A stretch of DNA of 21,597 bases. Source: a virus. Below the pieces are notes generated by a model that saw only the letters and a program-made list of their open reading frames with translations, searched no databases and was not told the DNA's origin. How positions within the stretch are numbered: the first letter of the stretch is position 1; each line of letters opens with the position of its first letter. Positions 6,458 to 16,500 of the stretch are shown here, in pieces. Location of the stretch: IMG/VR virus record IMGVR_UViG_3300025418_000027, positions 1 to 21,597 of that record. One strand, 5' to 3'. Both the position numbers and the translations under genes were made by a program.

Positions 6458-7861
6458 ATGGGTTTTTTCAGCGATTTAGTATCCAATCCTAGTAAAGCAT
6501 TTGGCTCTGACCTAACAGGCGGTAGTTCTGCTATTGGTCAAGCTGGTCAAGCTATAGGAATATGTGGTCGAGCCGCAATCTCAAATCCTTTAGTAGATGC
6601 TTTAGCTGGAGCCGCATTAGCTTATTTTGACCCCTTATCAATGGTGTCTGGATTAGGCGGGCTGACTGGTCTTGGCATGGGTGCTAATGCTGGTTTAATA
6701 ACGGGAGGTCTTGCTGGATTATCTACGGGTAACTTAAAGACTGGATTACAAGCTGGATTAGCGGGCTGGACTGGAGGTTCTTTAGCATCTGGAATAGCTG
6801 GATCTGCCGCATCAAAAGCAGACGCAATTAATCAACTTGGCACACAGCAATTACAACCTACGGCCGCACAAACTGCTTCTAATAATGCTATTGGTGTAGC
6901 TCAACCTTATGATACGGTTAACTATACAGCTAACCCAGTTACGGCTAATCCTGCTACGGCTGGAACTGGCGCAAGCAATCCTTTATCTGCCGCAACAACT
7001 ACTGCCGCACCTAGCGCCGCACCCGTTGTAACTCCATCTGCAACAGCCAGTAATCCAAGTATGTTGCAACAGGCAAAGAATTACATTATTAGTTCTTATG
7101 AAAAATGCGCTCCACTGACAATAGCGGCTGGATTGGGTGCAACAGGTTTGGCGGTTCAAGGACTTAAGAAAGCTTCTTCAGCTAATACTGTTTCAGCGCC
7201 TGTAAGTCCATCATCAAATGTGATTCGTGAATATTCTTACAATCCTTCTACGGGACAATATGCGGCTGGGCCTGTTATAAATGCGTCTAATTTTGGAACG
7301 CAACCCATAGTTCCAGTTAATTATTGCAATAAATGTAGTACATATACATTCCAATCTGCACCACAACAATCCAGTCAAAACTACAATACCATGACTGGCG
7401 ATAGTAAAAATGCTTATAACTTTCTTTCTGGCCAAACTAATCAACCCAAAATAACTGGAAACACATATCAAGGACAAGTTGCTGTTCCTTATTTGTGTTA
7501 TGCGCAGAACCCAACTAAGTATGCACTTGGTGGTATTACCGCTTTAAATCATGGTGGTCAAGCAGTGGGTCATTTAGGAGGTTATTCAGATGGAGGTCGT
7601 TTATTACGCGGGCCAGGTGATGGTGTCTCTGATTCGATTCCTGCAACTATTGGTGCTCATAACCCTGAGCCTGCCCGTCTTGCTGACGGTGAGTTTGTGG
7701 TTCCTGCTCGTATTGTTTCTGAGCTTGGCAATGGATCGACTGAAGCTGGAGCTCGCAAACTTTACCAAATGATGGATCGCGTACAGAAGAATAGAGCACG
7801 CTCTGTTGGCCATAACAAAGTGGCTGTAAATTCGCACTCTGATAAATTTTTACCCGCATAA
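6458..7861 (+). CDS. internal virion/ejection-type protein with conserved C-terminal DGEFVVPARIVSELG motif
   Basis: A 467-residue Ala/Gly/Ser-rich protein. Residues about 40-125 are glycine-zipper-like and hydrophobic (GAALAYF, GGLTGLGMGANAGLITGGLAG, GWTGGSLASGIAG), as expected of a membrane-active internal virion protein. A long disordered Thr/Ala/Pro linker follows (about 130-200), then another hydrophobic patch (TIAAGLGATGLAVQGL), then a distinctive C-terminus: GRLLRGPGDGVSDSIPATIG, then ARLADGEFVVPARIVSELGN, then GSTEAGARKLYQMMD. I recall this C-terminal phrase from many phage virion proteins that precede large ejection proteins. It has a CxxC pair (NYCNKC) and several other cysteines. 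It heads a set of three such genes and probably acts in DNA ejection across the host envelope. Confidence 0.8.
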   Translation: MGFFSDLVSNPSKAFGSDLTGGSSAIGQAGQAIGICGRAAISNPLVDALAGAALAYFDPLSMVSGLGGLTGLGMGANAGLITGGLAGLSTGNLKTGLQAGLAGWTGGSLASGIAGSAASKADAINQLGTQQLQPTAAQTASNNAIGVAQPYDTVNYTANPVTANPATAGTGASNPLSAATTTAAPSAAPVVTPSATASNPSMLQQAKNYIISSYEKCAPLTIAAGLGATGLAVQGLKKASSANTVSAPVSPSSNVIREYSYNPSTGQYAAGPVINASNFGTQPIVPVNYCNKCSTYTFQSAPQQSSQNYNTMTGDSKNAYNFLSGQTNQPKITGNTYQGQVAVPYLCYAQNPTKYALGGITALNHGGQAVGHLGGYSDGGRLLRGPGDGVSDSIPATIGAHNPEPARLADGEFVVPARIVSELGNGSTEAGARKLYQMMDRVQKNRARSVGHNKVAVNSHSDKFLPA

Positions 7862-7870
7862 GGATTAAAT

Positions 7871-8971
7871 ATGGCTTGCCCTACCTCAGTCAGTTACACA
7901 ACGACAACGATACCGTGTTACGCGGCTCCTTATGCTACGAGCATGTTGGGCAAGACCCAGGCATTAACTTGTACAACTCAAAATCCTTACATGAAGTATT
8001 TGGGCTGTACAGTAGCCCAATTTACTCCTCTTGAGCAACAAGCATTTACAGCACAAGCCGCGCAACAAGTTGCACCCCAGCTTAAATGTGCAACAACTAT
8101 GGCGGGTAATGCTGGACTTGCAGGATTAAATACACGTTACGCCTACAACCCTTATCAAGCTCAACAGGTAGGCACAGGGAACTTTACTGATCCTAATACG
8201 GCTATGGCCTATATGAATCCGTATTTGCAGGCATCTTTGGCTCCTCAAATACAGTTGATGCAACAGCAACAGGCTCAACAACAACAAATGAACCAGGCAT
8301 CGGCCGTTGGACAAGGCGCATTTGGCGGTACACGTTGCGCTGTTTTGACTGGAGCTCAGAATCAAGCTAACCAACTGGCTCAACAAAACTTAATTGGTAA
8401 TGCGTTTAACCAAGCTTATAAATGTGCAGAAGCTCAATACTCTACTTGTGCGGCTAGAAACTTACAAGCGCAAACAACAAACCAGGCGGCTAATCAGACT
8501 GCGGCTAACCTTAACGCACAACAACAACAGTTTGGAGCTAATTTAGGTTTGCAAGGACTTAACTTAGCCAACACAGCGGCTGGTACGCTTAATACGCTTG
8601 GTAACTCACAGTTTACACAAGGTGAAAATTTAATTAACAATCAAGAGCAATTGGGTGCTGTACAACAACAGCAAGTTCAAAATGTTCTTAACCAACAATA
8701 TCAATGTTACTTAAACGCTAAGAATTATCCTTATGAACAATTAAGTTATGAGTCTAATATTTTGCATGGTTTGCCAATGACAAATACAACTGCTCAAACT
8801 TATCAAGCTCCTCCATCTATGTTATCGCAAGTGGCAGGCTTAGGTCTTGGTGTGGCTGGTCTTTCTAGCCTTGGAGGATCTACAACAACTTCTAACAAGA
8901 AAAAAGGTGGTGCAATTAAGCATCGAAAATCCAATGGCATTGTTGATTTAGCAATAGCGAAAATGGGGTAA
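7871..8971 (+). CDS. Gln-rich internal virion-type protein
   Basis: A 366-residue protein dominated by Gln, Ala and Asn, with long amphipathic helices. The phrase YMNPYLQASLAPQIQLMQ, followed by a Gln-rich run and GQGAFGGTRCAVL (about residues 113-160), matches the GAFGGSR-type core of phage internal virion proteins. The phrase YPYEQLSYESNILHGLP (about 278-294) matches the conserved YPxxxLxFxxxxLxGxP end block of the same group. The C-terminus holds a glycine-rich hydrophobic patch and the basic tail NKKKGGAIKHRK. Nine cysteines are spread along it, unusual for this protein type. The start has AAGGA about seven bases upstream. The next ATG is two bases after its stop. It probably forms part of an ejection complex; the role is inferred from family and context. 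Confidence 0.78.
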   Translation: MACPTSVSYTTTTIPCYAAPYATSMLGKTQALTCTTQNPYMKYLGCTVAQFTPLEQQAFTAQAAQQVAPQLKCATTMAGNAGLAGLNTRYAYNPYQAQQVGTGNFTDPNTAMAYMNPYLQASLAPQIQLMQQQQAQQQQMNQASAVGQGAFGGTRCAVLTGAQNQANQLAQQNLIGNAFNQAYKCAEAQYSTCAARNLQAQTTNQAANQTAANLNAQQQQFGANLGLQGLNLANTAAGTLNTLGNSQFTQGENLINNQEQLGAVQQQQVQNVLNQQYQCYLNAKNYPYEQLSYESNILHGLPMTNTTAQTYQAPPSMLSQVAGLGLGVAGLSSLGGSTTTSNKKKGGAIKHRKSNGIVDLAIAKMG

Positions 8972-8973
8972 AT

Positions 8974-10569
8974 ATGTTTAATCCAAGTACTACACCTTTC
9001 CAGCCTGGTCAAATCGACCAGACTATGGCTATGTTGGCTAGTTTAAAAGACCAAGGTAAGCTACAACAGTATGTAATGCAACACCAGTGCAATCCTAATT
9101 TGGTTGCACTTGCATCTCAAGTTAATTCTATGAGCCAACAATCAGCTCAGCCAGGGCCGCAAACGACAGTTAAAGACCAGGCTATTCAAGCTATGGGTCA
9201 GCCAAGTCAGCCAGGAGCACCCACAGGTCAACCCGAACAAACGCCTGATCCAGAAATGGAAATTAGACAAGCTATTGACGAAAGTATTGCCAACAAAGAC
9301 TTTGAGACTGCAAAAAAACTTATTACGAAATTAAAAGATATTGACAAAATAGAACCGCCAGAACCTATGGTTCCTGGTGGGGGTGCTTTGCCTGGAGATA
9401 ATCCTAATATGCCTCATGGTGGATCACCTATGGCATTACCAGAAGAACAAGGAATTGGTACTTTGCCAGCTCAAAATCTTCAAGGTATGGGTCATGCAGA
9501 TGGCGGGATTATTGGTTATGCAGGCGGCGGTACTGGTAGCACTTATAAACCATTAACAGATGAAGATATTTCTGCTGTATTAAATCCAAAAGATACACAA
9601 GGAAATAGTTCTCTTATAACTCCTGAACAATTGCAGACAAAACAAGAGGCAATGGTTAAGCCAAAGAATCAACAAGTAGAGTCTGATTATGCGCCATTTG
9701 CACAAAGAATTGCTCAAAAACAAGCTAAGCTCGATGCTAGTTCTGGAAACAATTTAGGTACTGCGCTATTAACTGCTGGTCTTGGAATGATGGCGGGCAC
9801 TTCCCCTTATGCAATGGCTAACATTGGTCAAGGCGGGTTAAAAGGTCTTGAGACTTATACAGCGGCACAAAAAGCCGATCAACAAGCACAAGATGCTTTG
9901 GACAATTCCAATCTATCACTTATGCAAGCCAAACGCGCTGAGAAATCTGGCAACTATCGTGATGCCGCTTTACTTATGGATACGGCTCAGAAACAAAACG
10001 ATGCCAAAGTTGCTCACGGCCTTGCCTCGTTACAACTTAAAAACACATCTCAATATCAGAATGAAGAAGCTATTGCTAAGAGAATCCAACTTGGTAATGA
10101 AGCTGAGAAAATTAAATCTGATGCAGATTGGCATAAAATTTATGGTGATTATTTAACTAATAAAAGCGGCCCGCAAAGTGCAGAGCAAAAAGAAGTTGAT
10201 GCTTTATTTGCAAAACAAACTGCAAAAGCAATTGCAGATAGAGACGCATTAATTAAACAAGGATTCCCGTCTAATGTTTCAAAGATTAATGCTTTAAGCG
10301 CTGAAATAAATCAAGTTGCCGATAATCTTTACGGTTCTAGGCCACATTTACAACATCCAGGCTATCAAACAACATACGATCCAAAAGCGGCTCAACCACA
10401 AGCTGGTCCTCACTTCTGGAGTGAAGATATTCCTGGTACATTACAGGCTATGCCAATACAAAAAACACCACCAGTAGTTCCAAAACAAGGAATTCCTAAT
10501 ACAAACGGTTTGCCAACTGCTCAACAAGCAGGAGCTCCAGCGATAGATTTTTCTGCTCTTCCTAGATAA
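8974..10569 (+). CDS. internal virion-type protein, helical, with ADGGIIGYAGGG motif
   Basis: A 531-residue protein. The N-terminal 100 residues are Gln/Pro-rich. A short charged helix (about 95-125: IRQAIDESIANKDFETAKKL) is followed by proline/glycine-rich linker and the phrase GHADGGIIGYAGGGTG (about 173-188), which recurs as a short conserved DGGIxxxAGGG motif in virion proteins of related phages. A hydrophobic block (TALLTAGLGMMAGTSPYAMA, about 265-284) is followed by long coiled helices with EKSGNYRDAALLMD and a disordered C-terminus. It has GGGG just before the ATG and stands immediately before the giant gene. It probably forms part of the same ejected core. No catalytic motif is visible. 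Confidence 0.75.
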   Translation: MFNPSTTPFQPGQIDQTMAMLASLKDQGKLQQYVMQHQCNPNLVALASQVNSMSQQSAQPGPQTTVKDQAIQAMGQPSQPGAPTGQPEQTPDPEMEIRQAIDESIANKDFETAKKLITKLKDIDKIEPPEPMVPGGGALPGDNPNMPHGGSPMALPEEQGIGTLPAQNLQGMGHADGGIIGYAGGGTGSTYKPLTDEDISAVLNPKDTQGNSSLITPEQLQTKQEAMVKPKNQQVESDYAPFAQRIAQKQAKLDASSGNNLGTALLTAGLGMMAGTSPYAMANIGQGGLKGLETYTAAQKADQQAQDALDNSNLSLMQAKRAEKSGNYRDAALLMDTAQKQNDAKVAHGLASLQLKNTSQYQNEEAIAKRIQLGNEAEKIKSDADWHKIYGDYLTNKSGPQSAEQKEVDALFAKQTAKAIADRDALIKQGFPSNVSKINALSAEINQVADNLYGSRPHLQHPGYQTTYDPKAAQPQAGPHFWSEDIPGTLQAMPIQKTPPVVPKQGIPNTNGLPTAQQAGAPAIDFSALPR

Positions 10570-10577
10570 GGATAATC

Positions 10578-13500
10578 ATGGATGTAAGAATGCCAGATGG
10601 GACGCTTGTCAGAGGCGTTCCTGATGATATTACCCAAACTGAATTATTGAGAAGATACTCATTATTCAAAGCACCTTCTGAAGCTACGCCTGAAGAAAGT
10701 AGAAAATATGTTAATAACCAATTAGGATTAGCAGGTTTAGCCAATGCAGGCAGAGGTCCTATCAATCCCAATGAAGAAGACATACAGGGAATCATTGCTC
10801 AAAATCAACAACCAGCAGTGCAACAAGTTGCACCGCCTGCACCTCCTGTAGCGCAAGCTCCAATAGTCCCAACCCCAGTGCAACAAGTTGCACCCCCAGA
10901 GCCACAACAGGAACAGCCTTGGTATTCTGGTATTGCCAAGTTTGGTCAAGATCAACAAAAGAAACGTGATCAACTTGCCAAATCCGCAGTTCCATTGGCA
11001 CAAGACGTTGGAGCCGCTATTGCCGCTACTCCTTTGGCATTTGAGGCTGGAGCTCAAGCGTTATCTCAGGGAGCAGATCCTAGTGCTTTGACAGGAGATG
11101 CTTGGAAACACGACTTTATTGCTGAACAACGTGCACTGGCCAAAAAGAATGCCGAAAATCCAGAGCTTAAAAACGAATATCTATTAGGTGTTGACAGAGC
11201 CAAGATTAGAAATTTGCCACAGAATGCGGCATTTTCTGTATTGTCTATGGGTTCAGGATTGGCAGGTGCGGCAGTTGGATTTGTTACTCCACTTCCATTG
11301 GCAACCGAAGCAGGCACGATGGCGGCATCTGGTGCGGCGGCTTACCGCATGGATACCAACGGATTCTTACGAGACATAAGAGAAAAGCTAGACGATGCTT
11401 CTATAAAGGCAACAGGCAAACCATTGACCGATGAGCAATGGCTTAAAACAGCTCAGGAATACCAAGGACTTGTCAGAGAGCACGGCGCATGGGAGGCATT
11501 GCCAGAGGCGCTAGGAAACGTGTTTGGTAACAAATTGGCTGGGGTTATATTCAAGGAAGCAGGCCAAGGACTTATGGGCGTGCTCAAGTCTTTTGGTGCT
11601 GGTGCGTTAGAGCTTGTAAATGAGCTTGGCACAGAAACCATCACACAAATTGGTCAGCACAATACTGAACTGGCCGCTGGAGTCAATGACGATCCTAACG
11701 CTAAACCAAGATCATTTACCAATCCTGATGATATTTGGAAGTCTGCTAAAGAAGTAGCGCCAGATGTTCTTTTATTGACTGGTGCAATGAGCGGTGGAGC
11801 TCACGTTGCTGGTTCTATTTATAACTCAACAGATTACGCTAAGACTAAAGAACTTGCAAAAGAATTAAACGCAAAAGATTTCTTAGATACAAAAACGCCT
11901 GAAGGTTTATTGGCATTACAAAAAGCCGCAGATCAACAGTTTGCACTTGGTCCTGGTACAAGTAACAATGTAATTCCACAAGTTACAACTAGAACGCCTG
12001 GTATTAATCCTAATCAACCGCCAGAGCCTCCAGAAGAAGAGCAAGCACCTGAAGTACCTACTGCTACTTCTACTCCTCCTGCCGCGCCTACCACCCGCGC
12101 TAAAACTCTTCCTGTTGATGAAGATACGCAGGCTATGTTGGATGAGCTACAAGGAAAGCCAGCAAAACCTAAAACTCCTACTGCTGATATTAACGAAAAG
12201 AATCTTAAAGGCCGTTTTGATGGAATTTTTAGCGGCAAAGACTTTTCTTCTGGTGAAGAAGGTGAGGCTTGGTATCATCCAAAAACAAATAAATTAACTA
12301 CTGAAGGGGTTGATGGAACACCAGTTCAACACTATGCAGGAGATAAAACTGCTACTGGACTGACAAATGTAACTCCAATTAACACGCCAGAAGAGGCAAA
12401 AGCGGCAATTGATGCTGGCAAATCTTTTGCTACTGTACAAGAAGGAACTGATCCTTTTAAACCTGTAGAGACAAAACCTGTAAAGACAAAGCCTTCAGGT
12501 AAAAAACCAGTTCAGAATAAAGACAATCCAATACAAACCTTTGATGCGGGAAACAATACGGAAGTTAGAGTATTTCCTAATGACAAAGGATATATAGCAA
12601 ACTTTTACGATAAAGATTCTGGTAATTACATAGGCGGGAAAATATTTCCAACTAATAATTTTGGCGATCAAGCATTGCCAAAAGCATTGGAATTTGCGCA
12701 AGTCGAATCTGACAAGTCCAAGAAAATGGCTGGTGAAGCGCCCCCAGAAAATGTTACTACCCGTATTCGAGATCAAATAAAAAATTCTGAAATTGGTCAA
12801 AATCAACAAGTTACTCCTGAAGTGCAACAAGTTGCACCTACTGAAGTTCAAGCTAACCCAGCTTCTACAGTTCAACCATCTGCTGACGTTCCCTTAGACG
12901 AGAAAGCCAAGGCTAAACAAGACTTGGAAGATGCGTTAGGAGATTTGTCTTTACTCATGGGTAAAGGCGGTCGATTAAACATTGTTCCTGAAGACGAACA
13001 AAAGTTAATGCCTATTCTTACAAAGCTGATGGATGCGGCTTTTAGAATGGGTTATATCAAGTTTAAAGAAGCGGCCAAGTTTGTAATGGATATGATCCGC
13101 TCCAAGATTGGTAAAGATGTTGCAGACCAAGTGTCATTGGATCACTTGCAGGGCGCTTACATCGGCATGGCTGGAAAGTATCAGGACAAAGGTGCAGATA
13201 ATAAGAAAGATGTTATCTCTGTTGAGTCTTTGCACGAAATCCACAATGAAGCGCCAACAACTACAGACGTAGATATTAATACTCCGCAAGGACAATTTCA
13301 CGTTGCCACACAGATTGGCGCATTCTTTCTTGAAGGCGGTAAGTTTGAGAACATTAATCAAGCCAGAGCAAAAATCGAGGAAATCACAGGACAGAAGATA
13401 CCGCCAGGAACTAATGAGGCTAAATCAGCAGATGAAGCCATCGAGGTCGGCGTTGTTCTTGCGGCTAGACATATCGTAGGACAAGGCGGTAAACCAGATC

Positions 13501-16500
13501 AAATATACGATCAACTGGTAAACCTATATGGTAGACAGCCTAATTTGTCTGTCAGAAGTTCTGAAAGTGTATTGCATCAGGCTTATTCAACACCAGCGCC
13601 CCTAGCTTACATTGCATCGAGGTTAGCAGGCATTAATCCAAACACAAAAGTTTACGAGCCCAGTGCTGGTAACGGTATGCTTTTGATTGGAGCTAATCAA
13701 GAAAACATTTATGCAAACGAGTTGCAACCTGGTCGTGCGGCTATTCTTGAGATGGTATTACCCAATGCCAATGTTACTGATTTCAATGCCGCTAAAACAA
13801 TCCCAGGTGGAGCTGTTGATACAGGAACGATGGATGTTGTTATTGCCAATCCACCGTTTGGCGTAGTCAAAGACAAAGAAGGCAAGCCAATTACGCACAA
13901 TGCTCATTGGTATGACACTAGAGAAATAGACCATGCCATAGCATTTAGGTCTTTGCGTACCATGAAAGACAATGGTAAAGCCGTGCTTATTGTTGGCGGC
14001 GTTATGGGCAAGACCGATGAAGCTCGCGTAGAGGATTATCGAGGTAAAGCTAAGCGAGATTTTTATGCAGAGCTTTATAGAAGATACAACGTAGTAGATC
14101 ACTTTACAGTTAGTGGAAATCTATATACGAAACAAGGTGCATCGTATCCAGTAGACGTTATTGTCATTGATGGCGTTAGGAATGGAGCGCCTTTGGTTAA
14201 TGAAAAAGGTGAAATACAAACTGCAAGAGCATTGCCTGCCTTTGACTTGCCAAAGGTATACACAACATACGGTCAGTTAAAGGAGAAATTAGATGAAAAC
14301 ACCTTGGTATCCAGAGGGAATGAGCGCCCCAGTGGAGTTGACAGCGGTATACGCGCTGAAGGAAACGTTAACGAACAAGGAGTGGCTGGAGGCGTTAGCG
14401 GACAGGGTGTCCAACCTAGCACAACAGGAGGAGAAACCCCTGGAGGCGGCGAACAGGGCGTGTCAGAAAATGGACCTTCCACAGGTGGACAACCCGAATC
14501 AACTGGGGCAGTCGCTGGTAACGCACAACCTAAACCTGGTAACGCACCTGAACCTGGCGCAGGAGGAGAAGCAGTTCCCAGCAAAGGTGAAGTCAAACCT
14601 ACAGGCGGCAAAGGCACTGAGGGAAACAAGCCTGGAGGATTGGGTGGAGTCAGCGTTGTCTCTGGTGAACGCATCGGATCTGGCCTAAAAGACCGAGCTG
14701 GACAAGAAACAGAAACAGAAAACCAAGTTGGTTACGCACCGCACTCTAATGCCTCATCTGTAGGCACATTGGTTCCTAAAGCGATGGCACAGGCTATTGA
14801 GAACTCATTAGCTAGTTTAGAACAGCAATACGGAAACATTGATGATTTTGTATCTGAAAACCTTGAAATGGATCCAGAGACGCTTAGAGAGTTATTCTCT
14901 GCTGAACAAATAGATGCAATTGCTTTGGCTATCAAGAATGCCGAAGAGGGTAAAGGGTTCATTATTGGAGATCAAACGGGTGTTGGTAAAGGCCGTGTTG
15001 TTGCGGCAATGATTAAGTACGCTTTGATCAAAGACAAAATACCAATCTTTGTAACTGAGAAACCTAATCTTTATTCAGACATGATTAGAGATTTGGACGA
15101 TATTGGTATGACAGATAAATTGGGATTAGACACAGCTAAGCCCAAAATTCTTATTACAAATGCCAGTGAAAAGATTCCTTATACATTACTCAGAAATGTA
15201 AAAGGTGAAATTACTGAAAACAATTTAACTTTAAAAGCGCCCAAGTCTGGTCCTGCATTAGATGGTCTTTTGAAGGATATGCAAAGGGATGAAAGTCTTG
15301 GCGATTACAAAGTAATTTTTACAACATATAGTCAATTACAAACCGTCAAGGGCAAAGAAACTGAGCGTCAGCGTTTTATAAAAAACTTTGGTGCTGGTAA
15401 TTACATGATCTTTGATGAGAGTCACAACGCTGGTGGGGCTGGTGAAACTCAAGCAAGATCAAAAGAACAAAGAGAAAGAGCTAAAGAAGGCAAGAGCTTG
15501 GTGGAGGGAAGAGCCGCTTTTGTCCGCAACTTGGTGCAAGGTGCTTACGGTACATTCTTCTCATCTGCAACATATGCAAAGCGTCCAGATGTTATGGATT
15601 TGTATTCCAGCACTGATATGAGTCTTGCTGTAGATAAGTTGGCAGACCTGGCAGACGCAATTAAAAACGGTGGTATTCCTATGCAACAGACCGTTGCTAA
15701 GATGCTGACCGAAGTTGGTCAATACATTAGACGTGAGCGTACATTTGCAGGCGTTTCTTACGATACAAAAGAAACCAAAGTAGATAAACAAACGGCTGAA
15801 AACATGGCATCGTCCATGAGCCAGGTGCTTGCATTCTCAAGAGCCAAAGAAAGTGCGGTTAAAGATTTACAGAAATCCCTTGATAAACAAGGCGGTAGAG
15901 CAAGCATCGAGGGCGAGAAAACCCAAGTACAGAGCGCAAACTTTGGCGCAATCATGCACAACTTGATTGACCAAATGCTTTTATCGCTAAAGGCAAAGGA
16001 TTCAGTCAACCATGCAATTGAGCGCTTAAAGGCTGGCGAGAAAGTGGTGATGACCGTATCTAATACGATGGGTTCATTCCTGCAAACTTATGCAGACGAT
16101 ATGGGTCTAAACGTAGGGGATGACGTTGACCTATCATTTAAGGACTTGTACTTGCGCTACCTTGAAAAACAGCGCATGGTTACGATCAAAACTCCAGACG
16201 GCAAGAAAAAGCAATATCGTTTAACCGATAACGATCTTGGCGCTGGACTTACAAAGCAATTTGAAGACATTAAAAAGTTTATTGAAGGAGCTGGATTTGG
16301 TTCTGCACCAATATCTCCTATTGATTATTTACATAATGAACTTAAAAAAGCAGGATTTAAAACTGAAGAAATTACAGGCCGTACTGTTACTTTAGACTAT
16401 GCCAATGGCAAGCCTAAGTTAGCAAGCAGAACTGCAAATATCAAGCAACGTGTTAATGCAGTTAAAGCATTTAACAATGGAACGGCTGACGTTATTATTC

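Noticed and set aside
6435-6459. TTGACC as a -35 promoter element with TATTAT as -10
   Set aside because: The spacing is about 13 bases, too short for a sigma70-type promoter, and TATTAT overlaps the start codon; no other promoter pair is visible.
12495-12875. Minus-strand 126-codon frame
   Set aside because: It is antisense to a well-coded part of the giant gene. The product is Phe/Ile/Leu-rich as expected from antisense of Lys/Asn/Gln-rich coding DNA, and no ribosome site was seen.
14273-14674. Minus-strand 133-codon Pro-rich frame
   Set aside because: It is complementary to the low-complexity GC-rich linker. The product is almost entirely Pro/Ser/Thr/Gly and there is no ribosome site; its openness follows from composition.
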